IMG/VR virus record: IMGVR_UViG_3300042691_019200
Location: 1 to 30,462 of that record
DNA length: 30,462 bases
Strand: one strand, 5' to 3'
From: a virus
Under the pieces are notes generated by a model. That model saw nothing but the letters and a program-made list of their open reading frames with translations, was not told where the DNA came from and ran no database searches. A program made the position numbers and the translations under genes. This document shows, one piece after another, positions 7,448 to 16,417 of this stretch. How positions within the stretch are numbered: position 1 is the stretch's first letter; each line of letters starts with the position of its first letter.

Positions 7448-8869
7448 ATGAACTGGAAGTCTCTGGTGAAAGCAATGCAGGCTGAAGGATACAACGGTGC
7501 TGAAGATGACTGCACCGCTGTCTCGCAATTCGTCAAGGGTGCCGGACTTGTGCTCAAGCATGACGGCAAAGATGTAGACATTGAGCAGGTGTTCAAAGCG
7601 CATCAGGTTCGTGAGATCGAGCTCTCAAACTTCGATGAGAAGGTGAATGCCTTGGAGTCTGAGTTGGCTGTCGTGAAGAGTCGTGCTCGTGGAGCTGCTG
7701 CTGTTCATGCGACGATCGTTGAGGAGCAGGCTCCTCAGCGTTTCAGCATCGGCAACTCGCAACGCAAATCGTACGATCGCAAGGCAAAGATCGGTCGTGA
7801 GACCAGTGGCGTGCGAGAGACAGCGTTTGCGAGCAGCGATGAAGCTGAGCTGTTCGGAGCGTGGGTGAAGTCATGCCTTATGCCGACTGTCGCCAGCAAG
7901 GATGATCGTGATATCGTTCGCAAGGCGAATATCACGACCACCGCAACTCTTGGTGGCACGACTGTCCCTGATATCTTTGTTCCGGCGTTGATCGATCTGA
8001 AGGAGTTGCGTGGCGCAGCTCGCAAGGTTCTCAATGTCATGACTGTCGGCAGCGATGTTGTCCAGATGCCACGCCGGACTGGTGGCATCACAGTGTCGTG
8101 GGCTGGTGAAGGCAACGCACCTTCAGAATCGAATCCCACGACGAATCTTGTGCAGGTGACTGCGAATAAGATGACTGCTTTGACCTATGTGAGCAACGAG
8201 CTGCTGAACGACAGTGCTATTGCGTTCGGTGACTTCGTTGCTCGTGAGCATGCCTACGGCATGGCCGACAAAGAAGATGAAGCAGTGTTCAACGGTGACG
8301 GCACGAGCACCTATGGTGGTCATACCGGATTCCGAAGCAAGCTGTTGACTGACTCGACTCCGGCGAACAACGCTGGTGTTGTAGTCGGCACTGGTTCTGC
8401 TAGCTATTCAGCTCTGACGCTGACTGACTTCGAAGCAGTCGTTGGTCGTGCTCCTTCATATATCGATAGTGAGTCACCTGTGTGGGTCATGCACAAGGAG
8501 TTCTACTGGAATGTTGCTGCGAGACTCGCACTGGCTTCTGGTGGCGTCACCTCTACTGAAGTGCAGAACGGTGTGAAGGTTCCCTTGTTCCTTGGTTATC
8601 CTGTCGTGTATTCGCAGGTGATGCCACGAATCGCTGCTGCAAGTCAGATCTGCGCTCTGTTCGGAGCTTTCAACTTGGCTGCGAAGGCAACGCAGGTCGG
8701 TGGTGGTCTGCAGATCGCATCTGATACCTCTGTCGGATTCGCAAGCGATACTACGGCATTCAGAGGTACAAATCGGTTTGGCATCACCGTCCACGATGTC
8801 GGAAACACCTCAGCGACTCCGGCCAGCCGGATTCCTGGCCCTGTGTGTGGGTTGGCAACTGGAGCCTGA
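7448..8869 (+). CDS. Major capsid protein, HK97 fold
   Basis: A 473-residue member of the HK97-like capsid family. The first 100 or so residues are charged and partly coiled-coil (QVREIELSNFDEKVNALESE), as expected for a scaffolding delta domain removed by the upstream protease. The mature region begins after a basic linker. It includes the VPDIFVPALIDL...RKVLNVM segment, the beta-rich PRRTGGITVSWAGEGNAP stretch, the spine-helix region (VTANKMTALTYVSNELLNDS) and the typical EDEAVFNGDGT motif. It should be the shell subunit and the most abundant virion protein. It starts at ATG 7448 after GTGAGGTG. Confidence 0.94.
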   Translation: MNWKSLVKAMQAEGYNGAEDDCTAVSQFVKGAGLVLKHDGKDVDIEQVFKAHQVREIELSNFDEKVNALESELAVVKSRARGAAAVHATIVEEQAPQRFSIGNSQRKSYDRKAKIGRETSGVRETAFASSDEAELFGAWVKSCLMPTVASKDDRDIVRKANITTTATLGGTTVPDIFVPALIDLKELRGAARKVLNVMTVGSDVVQMPRRTGGITVSWAGEGNAPSESNPTTNLVQVTANKMTALTYVSNELLNDSAIAFGDFVAREHAYGMADKEDEAVFNGDGTSTYGGHTGFRSKLLTDSTPANNAGVVVGTGSASYSALTLTDFEAVVGRAPSYIDSESPVWVMHKEFYWNVAARLALASGGVTSTEVQNGVKVPLFLGYPVVYSQVMPRIAAASQICALFGAFNLAAKATQVGGGLQIASDTSVGFASDTTAFRGTNRFGITVHDVGNTSATPASRIPGPVCGLATGA

Positions 8870-8886
8870 TTCTAAGGAGTTATGAC

Positions 8887-9303
8887 ATGATTGCTTTACA
8901 GAATGTGAAGTTTCAGAAGATGATCGTGCCTGCGTCGATCAGCAGCGCAACAGCTACTGAGATCGAATGTGATACCAAGGGATATGACTATCTGACTGTC
9001 ATCATTCAACTTGGCGATGTTCCGGCGAATATGACTGTGCTCAAGTTGCAGGAAACTGACACCTCAGGATCTGGTGAGGCTGACTTCACTGGAAGTGCTT
9101 TCACAGCTCCGACAGCTGCTGGTGGCGATAGTGATGTGCTCGTTGCGTTCATTGATCTCCGCAAGCGCAAACGATACATCTCGATTGTGGCGACAGCTGG
9201 TGCTGGTACTACCTTCCTGTCTGCGATCGGTATTCTGTCTCGTGCAGAAGTGTCTCCCACTTCGGCAACTGAGCGTGGTATCGATGAGCAGTTGGTACTC
9301 TGA
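8887..9303 (+). CDS. Probable capsid decoration or head protein
   Basis: 138 residues, starting at ATG 8887 after a strong AAGGAG; the ATG at 8882 runs into a stop. Predicted beta-rich with small residues, with a basic stretch DLRKRKRYISI near residue 98. It follows the capsid gene directly, where decoration or cement proteins usually lie. The sequence looks like a small family of post-capsid proteins that I cannot name, so the role is inferred from position and composition. Confidence 0.65.
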   Translation: MIALQNVKFQKMIVPASISSATATEIECDTKGYDYLTVIIQLGDVPANMTVLKLQETDTSGSGEADFTGSAFTAPTAAGGDSDVLVAFIDLRKRKRYISIVATAGAGTTFLSAIGILSRAEVSPTSATERGIDEQLVL

Positions 9304-9396
9304 CTCTCCTTCTGTCTGGCGTCAGCCTTGCAGCTGCGCCGGACTTTGCGATGGGTGCGATGAAAGTCGTGCTCATCGTTTCATCTGGAGCTCTAT
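9304..9396 (+). other. Short gap with a stem-loop before the next head gene
   Basis: GATGAAA (9359-9365) can pair with TTTCATC (9379-9385), leaving a 13-base loop. The ribosome site TGGAG follows at once. This could be a translational control element or mRNA processing signal. There is no T-run, so it does not look like a terminator. Confidence 0.3.
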
Positions 9397-10041
9397 ATGG
9401 GAACAGGCATCAATGCCTCAATGGACTATCGTGATGGTGGTCTCTTCACTCGCACCTTTCCCTCTACTGATTGGGTCTGTGCACACGATGATCTGAAGAC
9501 AGTGACTGCTAATGCGTCTACTGTGCTCCTGCGTCCATCAACCTATTCCGATAGCAATGCTCATCCGATTCGTGTGCCAGCCGGAGCGCAGAGACTATTC
9601 CTGCGAGCACGATATGGTGTCGGAGTCACTGCTGTTACTGCTTCTCCGGCAATCGCAGTGTTCGGAGCGTATGGCCCAGATAGTGGATACAACGCAGAGA
9701 CTGGTGTGTTTGACGATACTGGTGTCATCAAGTGGATTCGACTTGACGCATCTGGAACGGTGTCAGGAATGAATATCGGCGCATTCACGCCAACCTTTGT
9801 TCCGACTCTCACTGGAGGTATCTACCAAGATATGAGAGATACCAACTGGCGATATACAGGGATGGGTGGCGATATCGCTGGCACGAACAACTACTACATT
9901 GGCTTTGAGCTATTCGGTTGTGAGTGGGTTCTCTGTCTAGTTTCGACAGCCGCAACTACGACAGGTACAGGCAATGTAGCTATGAAGCTCGATGCCGCAT
10001 TCTACTGTGGCAATGCTGCACCGTACGCTGTTCCGATCTGA
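9397..10041 (+). CDS. Unknown beta-rich virion protein in the head module
   Basis: 214 residues starting at ATG 9397, behind GGAG with suitable spacing. The sequence is rich in Gly, Ala, Thr and aromatic residues, with alternating hydrophobic patterns typical of beta sandwich proteins (IRVPAGAQRLFLRARYGVGV; NNYYIGFELFGCEWVLCLV). I recognise no family. Its place between the capsid and connector genes suggests a second decoration protein or head fibre exposed on the capsid. The C-terminal part contains three cysteines. Confidence 0.6.
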   Translation: MGTGINASMDYRDGGLFTRTFPSTDWVCAHDDLKTVTANASTVLLRPSTYSDSNAHPIRVPAGAQRLFLRARYGVGVTAVTASPAIAVFGAYGPDSGYNAETGVFDDTGVIKWIRLDASGTVSGMNIGAFTPTFVPTLTGGIYQDMRDTNWRYTGMGGDIAGTNNYYIGFELFGCEWVLCLVSTAATTTGTGNVAMKLDAAFYCGNAAPYAVPI

Positions 10042-10050
10042 GGAGTATCA

Positions 10051-10671
10051 ATGGGCCTGATCGTCACGCTTCCTGAATACAAGACTCACGCAGGTATCAC
10101 AGGCACTGCTGATGACGCTCGTCTGGCGGATATTCTCGATGAGGCTCATGCTGCGCTCCGCAGAGCGTGCAATCGTGATTTGACTACAGGCTTTGAGGCA
10201 ATCACCAGAACTGAAGATTATGCGACAGACTATGGTGAGCTGCAGCTGAAGGAGTATCCTGTCAGCTCGATCACTTCGATCACAAGAATCAATGATGACA
10301 ATACGCTTGGCGTTGCGATTCCGGCGACAGACTACAGACTTGAGTCATCGATCGGAGTAGTCACGCTCAATGCAAGTCAGAATGGGAGAGTGATCAAAGA
10401 TGCTGACACTGATCGTGAAGTTATTTCATCGTGGCAATATGAGCCACGATTCGTTCGTGTGCGAGTGGTATATGTCAGCTCCGCACCAGCCGCTGATGTG
10501 AAGGGTGTTATCAAACGCATGACAGATGGGTTGTATTCCGGCGTCAGGCGTGACCCTTCCATCGCAAGTCAGTCACTCGGAGCGTGGTCTGTTTCCTACG
10601 CTTCAGCATCTGAAGCAGCGCAGCAGAACCTTCATCTGATTCGATCATTGCGTGGTGGTGGAGTGCTATGA
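10051..10671 (+). CDS. Head-tail connector (gp6/adaptor type)
   Basis: 206 residues. The N-terminal segment LPEYKTHAGITGTADDARLADILDEAHAALRRACNRDL (about 5-42) is typical of the phage gp6-like adaptor family: a short helix bundle that packs against the portal. A beta region (KEYPVSSITSITRINDD, about 71-87) follows, as in longer versions. It would form the first ring below the portal. It starts at ATG 10051 after GAGGAG, 9 bases after the preceding stop. Confidence 0.82.
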   Translation: MGLIVTLPEYKTHAGITGTADDARLADILDEAHAALRRACNRDLTTGFEAITRTEDYATDYGELQLKEYPVSSITSITRINDDNTLGVAIPATDYRLESSIGVVTLNASQNGRVIKDADTDREVISSWQYEPRFVRVRVVYVSSAPAADVKGVIKRMTDGLYSGVRRDPSIASQSLGAWSVSYASASEAAQQNLHLIRSLRGGGVL

Positions 10672-11046
10672 ATGCCGCTGACTCCGCAGTCATCTATGCC
10701 GACACCTTGGTGGTTCTTGAGGCAGTCAGCAACCGTCACGACTCGATCGTCAACGCAAGAGACAGCCGGATCATATGAGTTGACAGCTGGTACTACCTAC
10801 ACCGTACTCAGTTGCCTGCAACCTAATAGCTCGACAGATGGGCAGATATACAAGCGTGAGACTGGCAATAGCCTGTTCACCCTATACCTTGCTCCGACTA
10901 CGACAACTGGTGCTTCGATCGCATCTGTTGTAAACCACATCAGCACCATCACGATCGAATCAGTTGTGTACCAAGTCAACGGTGAGGTTGTCGATCTGTG
11001 CAGCAATGGAGCTGTATACCAGCTCAGTGTGTTCAAGGAGTCCTGA
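10672..11046 (+). CDS. Probable head-tail stopper or closure protein
   Basis: 124 residues, starting immediately after the TGA of the adaptor. It is small and beta-rich with an SH3-like appearance (TTYTVLSCLQPNSSTDGQIY; ITIESVVYQVNGEVVDL). Position between the adaptor and the gp10-like neck protein is the usual place of the stopper that closes the portal channel. I assign it from gene order and size; there is no diagnostic motif. Confidence 0.65.
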   Translation: MPLTPQSSMPTPWWFLRQSATVTTRSSTQETAGSYELTAGTTYTVLSCLQPNSSTDGQIYKRETGNSLFTLYLAPTTTTGASIASVVNHISTITIESVVYQVNGEVVDLCSNGAVYQLSVFKES

Positions 11047-11048
11047 TA

Positions 11049-11711
11049 GTGCCAACGGACTTCAGCCAAATGCAGCCATTCATCAACACTGTCATACAGT
11101 CGTGTCGATATGGCGTAGGTAGGATGGCTGAGAGAGTCGTGACGCATGTTCAGGAGAGTTTCCCACGAGCTGGGAAGTTTCAGTCAGGCCCAAAGGGACA
11201 ACCGCCTGCGATCAAATCGAACATGCTCGCAAACTCGATGACCTACATGATCACTAGTCCGGTATCAGTCCGGATCGGCCCAACGATCAAGTATGGTGAG
11301 GTGCATGAGTTTGGGATGACGATCCAGCCACGCACAAAGAAGTTTCTGAGAGTACCAGTCAACAATGCTGCCAAGACTCTCAATGCGAAGTCTGCAAATG
11401 CGTCACTGCTTGCGCTTGGCAAGTTTCGCATCTTCAAATCGAAGAAGGGAAACCTGATTGCACTTGGACAGGACAAGGTGAAGTCGAGACAATATGTGAC
11501 CAATGCAGAAGGCAAGCGTGTCGTCAAATCATCGAATGATCAGCCGGTATTCGTTCTCAAGAAGTCTGTTCGCATACCAGCAAGACCATTCATGGCTCCT
11601 GCACTACAGTGGTCTGCGTCGAATCCGGAGCTCACGAAAGCATTTCAGCGTGGATTCAATGAAGCACTGAAGGCATCTGGGTATCCTGTCACACTGAGGA
11701 TCGTTTCATGA
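11049..11711 (+). CDS. HK97 gp10-like neck / tail completion protein
   Basis: 220 residues from GTG 11049, which has GGAG eight bases upstream. An earlier in-frame ATG lies inside the preceding gene. The family hallmarks are the basic amphipathic N-terminal helix, the YGEVHEFG motif after a GPTIKYG strand, and the C-terminal IPARPFMAPAL motif, which is characteristic of gp10-like minor tail or neck proteins. An insertion rich in Lys (about 115-165) makes it longer than the usual 130-150 residues. It should help join the completed tail to the head. Confidence 0.85.
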   Translation: MPTDFSQMQPFINTVIQSCRYGVGRMAERVVTHVQESFPRAGKFQSGPKGQPPAIKSNMLANSMTYMITSPVSVRIGPTIKYGEVHEFGMTIQPRTKKFLRVPVNNAAKTLNAKSANASLLALGKFRIFKSKKGNLIALGQDKVKSRQYVTNAEGKRVVKSSNDQPVFVLKKSVRIPARPFMAPALQWSASNPELTKAFQRGFNEALKASGYPVTLRIVS

Positions 11712-12196
11712 ACACCTGTGTTGTTGCGAGAGCAGTACTCACTAGACTGAAGGCAGATCCGTCACTATGGACGAACAATGCGTGGACATCTCTGCTTGCT
11801 GGTGGAGCAAGCTACAACCTTGGCAAACCTGACACCTTGGTGTTCCCATATATCGTGTACACGATTCAGTGGTCTGCTGATAACAACTTCACTGGAATAG
11901 AGGGAAACAGTACGATCACTTTCAATATCTTCGATCAGGCATCGCAGGGTACTGACAGACTTGAGCAGCTCGTTGATCGAATCGTTGGCGACTCCATGCT
12001 TGCGACAGGAACAGTGAAGGTTCCCACATATGGGTTCCACAATCACCTGCTTGTTCTTCCGGCCAACACGCAGAATCTCAACAGTGAACGCTGGAGCGTA
12101 CAGGATGCAGATCTGCAACCATCTGATACTCTACAGGTCAACACCGCAACGATATCATTCACTGGCAGAGTAGGAAACACATTCACAAACCCATAA
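11708..12196 (+). CDS. Tail terminator-like protein
   Basis: 162 residues, overlapping the gp10-like gene by 4 bases (ATGA). The mixed alpha/beta pattern with LEQLVDRIVGDSM in the middle and a final strand ATISFTGRV fits the tail terminator family that caps the tube and meets the neck. The gene order (gp10-like, terminator, tube protein) supports it. No sharp motif is visible, so the call rests on layout and overall pattern. Confidence 0.7.
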   Translation: MNTCVVARAVLTRLKADPSLWTNNAWTSLLAGGASYNLGKPDTLVFPYIVYTIQWSADNNFTGIEGNSTITFNIFDQASQGTDRLEQLVDRIVGDSMLATGTVKVPTYGFHNHLLVLPANTQNLNSERWSVQDADLQPSDTLQVNTATISFTGRVGNTFTNP

Positions 12197-12205
12197 GGAG
12201 TCACC

Positions 12206-13018
12206 ATGGCATTCCCGATCACCGGATCAAGCGCAACCCTCACTAGTGTCACCGCATCGACACACTTGAATCAACTTCTGCTTACTGCGTTGAAGCTTCA
12301 GGACTTCACCTTTGCGATCGAGACAGATGAGTTTGATGTCTCTGAGCTCGATGCAGGTGACGCCAGCTACCAGCGCATTGTCGGCATGCGCTCCGGCACT
12401 GCAAGCTTCACAGGACTGTATCCGAAGTCCGCAGTCAAGACTGGCAACTCAGGCTCAGTATCAGGGCTGGTCGGTTCTTTCATTCAAGACTGGAAGATGG
12501 ATGTTGACTTTGGTGAGCAAGAGATCACATCATTCGGAGCGACTTCCAAACGATTCATGCCCAACGGTATGTATGAGTGGAGTGGATCGTTCACTGCGCA
12601 TGCTATCGACAGTACAGCAGTGACTCTGTCTGAGGATCTTCACGCATCAGTCAGATCAGCTCAGTTCCTGACGACATCGACCGGATCGCAACTGGCTGGC
12701 GATGTTTATATCACGCAGCTCAATCATGCGATACGCAAGGCAGATAAGCAAGTGCTGTCGTATTCATATCGTGGTTCAAGCTCGATCACTGAGAGTGGTT
12801 CACCTGTTCTTCTCTATGCTGGCAAATGGCCGGCTGCGCAATGGGATCAGACAGGCGGCAACGGCATTCCCGATATCCAGATTGTGTTCACAACCTATAC
12901 AGGCAGAACCTATACCTCATTTGCCTATCTCAAATCCCTCAGTATCGAAGTGGCTGTCAACCAACCAATCAAGGTATCCGGTCAGTTGCGACTCAACGAT
13001 GCGATCACTTCTGCCTGA
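12206..13018 (+). CDS. Major tail tube protein
   Basis: 270 residues, starting at ATG 12206 after a strong AAGGAG site, a sign of high expression. Beta-rich throughout, with a tube-like pattern (ASFTGLYPK; WKMDVDFGEQEITSF; YEWSGSFTAHAIDST) and no long helices. It lies directly before the tape measure and after the terminator, where the tube protein is expected. It probably polymerises into the non-contractile tail tube. Confidence 0.78.
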   Translation: MAFPITGSSATLTSVTASTHLNQLLLTALKLQDFTFAIETDEFDVSELDAGDASYQRIVGMRSGTASFTGLYPKSAVKTGNSGSVSGLVGSFIQDWKMDVDFGEQEITSFGATSKRFMPNGMYEWSGSFTAHAIDSTAVTLSEDLHASVRSAQFLTTSTGSQLAGDVYITQLNHAIRKADKQVLSYSYRGSSSITESGSPVLLYAGKWPAAQWDQTGGNGIPDIQIVFTTYTGRTYTSFAYLKSLSIEVAVNQPIKVSGQLRLNDAITSA

Positions 13019-13037
13019 TCGATTCTGACGGCATAAC

Positions 13038-13051
13038 AAACTCCGGAGTTT
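13038..13051. promoter_or_regulatory. Palindrome at the tape measure start
   Basis: AAACTCCGGAGTTT is a perfect 14-bp palindrome that contains the GGAG ribosome site of the tape measure gene (ATG 13055). It could fold over or dimerise, or bind a protein, and so limit translation of a low-copy protein next to the abundant tube protein. Confidence 0.4.
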
Positions 13052-13054
13052 CAA

Positions 13055-14752
13055 ATGGCCGAAGGTGGCACGATCGGTCGTGCGAACATTGAGCTTGGTG
13101 TCGATGCTTCAAAGCTCGACACTGGGATGTCTGCTGCAAAGGCGAAAGTCGAAGCAGATGTAGCAGAGATGGATGCAATCGCCAATGTCAGTCTGACTGC
13201 TGGTGGCGATGAGGATGCGTATGAAGGTGCGCTCGCAGCTCAGGAGGAGTTGAGGTATAGGGAAGCACTTGCTGGTTTAGCAGAGCGCACTCAAAGTGAA
13301 ACAACTACCTTCCTGCTGGAGGAGCAGAGGTATCAGGAAACACTACGCCGGATCAATGCCGATGTTATTGCCGCAGACGCTGAGAAGGCTCGATATGCAG
13401 AAGCATTGTTTGAGATGCGCAAGCGTCAGCTGCAGGTCGAGAATGAAACTGTTGGTGTAGCTAGACGGCAGGAAGCATCTGATGCGGCAGCTCAGGCTGC
13501 GCTCGATGAGGAGCTTGCGAAGAAGCAGGCAATTGCCGCAGCGGAGCAAGCGGCACTTGATGCAGAGATAGCTAAGAAGCAACAACTTGCAGCAGCTGAA
13601 GTTGAGGCTGATATTCGTCATCAGGAGGCATTGAAGTCGATTCATGCCACGACAAAGAATGTCGTTGATGAGATGCCGAATATGAAGCCACCACCTGTCA
13701 AGAAGCAGACTTGGCTTGAGTCTCTTCTAGATGACAGCAAGTCACTGAACAAGAGCATGGTCGCATTCGGCAAGCTGGCGATAGTCGCAACTGTTGCTGC
13801 GTCTATGTACAAGCTTGGTCAGGCGATCAGAGAGAATGTGATCAAGGCTCTGGAATCCGGAACTGATGCTGCCAACAAGTTTCGTGACAGTCTGAATACC
13901 ACTGATATCGGTCAGCGACTCTCATCGACTCAACAAGAAGTCGACAAGCTGAATGAGAAGATCGCAGCGCAGTCCGGTTCGTGGTTTGCGAGCGCACTTG
14001 GATTCATTCAAGGTGAAGGTACAGCAAAGCTTGAAGAGCAGCGCAACGAGCTCAATGCAGATGTCGGTCGAATGCAGCGTGATCGAGCTGCACAAGAGAA
14101 GGCAGCTAAGGATCGCAAGCGTACCAGCACATTCAATGAGATTGCCTACGACAGAGAAGAGCAGCGAATTGAGCAGTTGACAGATGAACGGATGAAGGCA
14201 AATGCGAGATTTGCTCTTGAGAATCGGAAGATTGATGACGAGATAGCAGCAGAGCAAGACACCAAGATGAAGGAGGTCTTGCGTCAGAAGAAGATCAATA
14301 TTGCTGAGCAGTATCAGTTTGAGATGGAAGAAGCTCGCAAGGCTGAAGAGAAGAAGCTGCAGGATGCTCAAGAGCAGCTTGACAAAGAAGAAGCAGATAG
14401 GAAAGAGAAGGCAAAGGACAATCGTGAGCTTGAATATCAGCTCATGGATGATCGACAGGAGCACGCTGCTCGATTCCTAGATGAGTACAACGATCTTGAG
14501 GAGCAATTCCGGAATGCTAAGGATGTTCGTGACAAGCAGTTGATTCGTGAGCAGATGCAGCTGCGAGCAAAGCTGTTCAACAAAGAAGTCGCTGAGCAGC
14601 AGAAGGAGCTCATGAAAGCGCAGCAGGAACAGTTCAAGAGTCTGCGCAATGACATCGCTGGACTCTTCAACAGTCAACAGCTTGAGGTAGGTATCAACAA
14701 GCTTGGATCGTTGCTTGGTGTATTGATTCAGAAGACAGGGGACAATCGATAA
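13055..14752 (+). CDS. Tail tape measure protein (short)
   Basis: 565 residues, mostly coiled coil. The N-terminus (ANIELGVDASKLDTGMSAAK) has the usual tape measure opening. A hydrophobic stretch at about 235-252 (MVAFGKLAIVATVAASMY) is the likely membrane or channel segment used in DNA entry. Long charged heptads run from about 275 to 545. Two tandem 18-residue repeats (copies starting near residue 148) read AALD-x-E-[LI]-AKKQ-x-[IL]-AAAE. At about 1.5 angstrom per residue the protein predicts a tail of about 85 nm. No lysozyme or peptidase domain is present. It starts at ATG 13055 and its stop overlaps the next gene. Confidence 0.85.
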   Translation: MAEGGTIGRANIELGVDASKLDTGMSAAKAKVEADVAEMDAIANVSLTAGGDEDAYEGALAAQEELRYREALAGLAERTQSETTTFLLEEQRYQETLRRINADVIAADAEKARYAEALFEMRKRQLQVENETVGVARRQEASDAAAQAALDEELAKKQAIAAAEQAALDAEIAKKQQLAAAEVEADIRHQEALKSIHATTKNVVDEMPNMKPPPVKKQTWLESLLDDSKSLNKSMVAFGKLAIVATVAASMYKLGQAIRENVIKALESGTDAANKFRDSLNTTDIGQRLSSTQQEVDKLNEKIAAQSGSWFASALGFIQGEGTAKLEEQRNELNADVGRMQRDRAAQEKAAKDRKRTSTFNEIAYDREEQRIEQLTDERMKANARFALENRKIDDEIAAEQDTKMKEVLRQKKINIAEQYQFEMEEARKAEEKKLQDAQEQLDKEEADRKEKAKDNRELEYQLMDDRQEHAARFLDEYNDLEEQFRNAKDVRDKQLIREQMQLRAKLFNKEVAEQQKELMKAQQEQFKSLRNDIAGLFNSQQLEVGINKLGSLLGVLIQKTGDNR

Positions 14753-15618
14753 TGGCAACCTGCACTGAGCTCATGGATGGTCGAAAGTACTCACGAGATA
14801 GCAATGGAGCTGTCGCATGTAGTCGCACCTTTGCGGTATTCGGAGCGCAGAATGAGGCTGGTGCTCGATCTGCACTTGAGTTGTTTCCGGGGTACGACAA
14901 GTTTCCAAATGACGATACGATCGGTCTGAAGCTCGATCGAATGGATATTGAAGCTCGTGGCGGTAACAGCCACTTTGTGATCACTGCGCAATATTCGTCA
15001 TTTCGTGGTAGTCGCAGGACGATCGAGATTGAACGATTCTTTGGTTGGGATCGAGCGAAGATTGAGGTTGATATACCGTTCTGTTGGTCTGAACAGATCA
15101 CGACCGGATCTGATAGCAATCAACTGTTCAAGGTAGTCTGGAAGGCAGATGTCAAGACTATCACTGAGAGAAGAATCAGGAGAGTACTCAACACAACCTT
15201 TACTACTTCGGATACTCGTGAGCTCGATGTGATTGCTACGCAAGAGAATTGCTTGCACAATATCAATGGAACCTACTACCACTTCATTGGCGCAGATGTG
15301 CAGCAGGACAGTACAGATGTGCAGAAGTTTCGATTGACTTACACATGGGAAATCGATCAGGGCAGTTGGATGCCTATCGATCGCACGACAAACTTTGCTG
15401 CACCTCTACAGCAGGCTGTCATGGATGGTCTTGTGTATATCCCTCTGTTTCCGGGTGCTGATGTAGACAACCAGCGTCAAATGGTTCGTCCTCCATATAC
15501 TGTGCTTGATCTTGTTCCGAGTTATGATGCTGGTATCCTGCCATGGGTAACAGTCATCAGTCCGCTCGTTGATCTTGGCGATGCGTGGCGTCAGCTACCG
15601 GGAATCGGCAACCTATGA
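14752..15618 (+). CDS. Tail tip / baseplate protein of unknown family
   Basis: 288 residues, coupled to the tape measure by a TAATG overlap. Beta-rich N-terminal half (FAVFGAQNEAG; GNSHFVITAQYSS) and a C-terminal half with several Trp and Pro residues (GSWMPIDR; GILPWVTVISP). Position after the tape measure is where distal tail and hub proteins lie. I do not recognise a distal-tail or tail-lysin motif, so only a tail-tip location is proposed. Confidence 0.6.
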   Translation: MATCTELMDGRKYSRDSNGAVACSRTFAVFGAQNEAGARSALELFPGYDKFPNDDTIGLKLDRMDIEARGGNSHFVITAQYSSFRGSRRTIEIERFFGWDRAKIEVDIPFCWSEQITTGSDSNQLFKVVWKADVKTITERRIRRVLNTTFTTSDTRELDVIATQENCLHNINGTYYHFIGADVQQDSTDVQKFRLTYTWEIDQGSWMPIDRTTNFAAPLQQAVMDGLVYIPLFPGADVDNQRQMVRPPYTVLDLVPSYDAGILPWVTVISPLVDLGDAWRQLPGIGNL

Positions 15619-16058
15619 AGAAGAGTGAAGCAAAGATCGATCCGTCACCTATTGCTGTCGTTGGGAAGATTGCCGGAATCAACGGCACTCCGAATGACGC
15701 TGGTTTCTATACCTCTGCTGGTACCTCATACAACATTCAATGCAGTATTCCGAAGCAGGGTGTCACTCTCTTTGAACGACAGGTGCCTCAGTTCAGACTA
15801 TGGACAGATGACACAGAGATCAATGCCGCAAGACTTCTTGGCGTCTGTGTATTCGGAGTGAAGATTGGTCGTGAGGTGCGATGGTTCTTCAGTGAGCCTG
15901 TAGCTACGACAGATTGCCAAACACAAGTGACGCAGGATGGTGGCGCATTGTTTATTCAAGGCAGCTCTAGCACTCCGGCTGGAGTACCTTCAACACCGTC
16001 AACACCAACAGATCCGAATGTTACACCAACGCCAACTCCTGATATCGGGATCAACTAA
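15615..16058 (+). CDS. Small tail protein with Pro/Thr-rich tail
   Basis: 147 residues from ATG 15615, which overlaps the previous stop by 4 bases; an in-frame start 30 bases upstream would overlap more. A folded N-terminal part of about 115 residues is followed by a low-complexity Ser/Pro/Thr tail (STPAGVPSTPSTPTDP, then TPTPTPD) that looks like a flexible linker or attachment arm. Probably a tail-tip or fibre-anchor component. Function unknown. Confidence 0.6.
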   Translation: MKKSEAKIDPSPIAVVGKIAGINGTPNDAGFYTSAGTSYNIQCSIPKQGVTLFERQVPQFRLWTDDTEINAARLLGVCVFGVKIGREVRWFFSEPVATTDCQTQVTQDGGALFIQGSSSTPAGVPSTPSTPTDPNVTPTPTPDIGIN

Positions 16059-16417
16059 TGGACCAGATATTCACTCACTGTGATCTGAACAGACTTGGCT
16101 GGATGCGTGATGACGCAGAGCGGCTGGTTGTGATCGATATGGGTGACAACGATGTTGTCAACTTCACGATCGAGCTCGTCACCGGAGCGTGGTCAGGAAC
16201 AGTGATTCATGTTCACTATTCAAACTCACCGACAGGGCCATGGGTTGACTATACCACGAACATTCGGTTGACTACTGCAGATCGCACAAGTGGACTCGTG
16301 GCGCATGTCGGTCGATATGTACGCTGTGAGGTGACTACGGCATCAGGTGCTGAAGCACGAGCTGATATATACATCCACGCTCGCAAGTCGCAGATCGATA
16401 CGCAGGTGCTTGTATGA
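16058..16417 (+). CDS. Small tail protein, immunoglobulin-like
   Basis: 119 residues, joined to the previous gene by a TAATG overlap. The alternating strand pattern (VVNFTIELVTGAWSGTVIHV; YSNSPTGPWVDYT; GRYVRCEVTTASG) resembles a beta sandwich of immunoglobulin or fibronectin type, common in phage tail-tip accessories that touch the cell surface. The evidence is from pattern and location only. Confidence 0.55.
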   Translation: MDQIFTHCDLNRLGWMRDDAERLVVIDMGDNDVVNFTIELVTGAWSGTVIHVHYSNSPTGPWVDYTTNIRLTTADRTSGLVAHVGRYVRCEVTTASGAEARADIYIHARKSQIDTQVLV

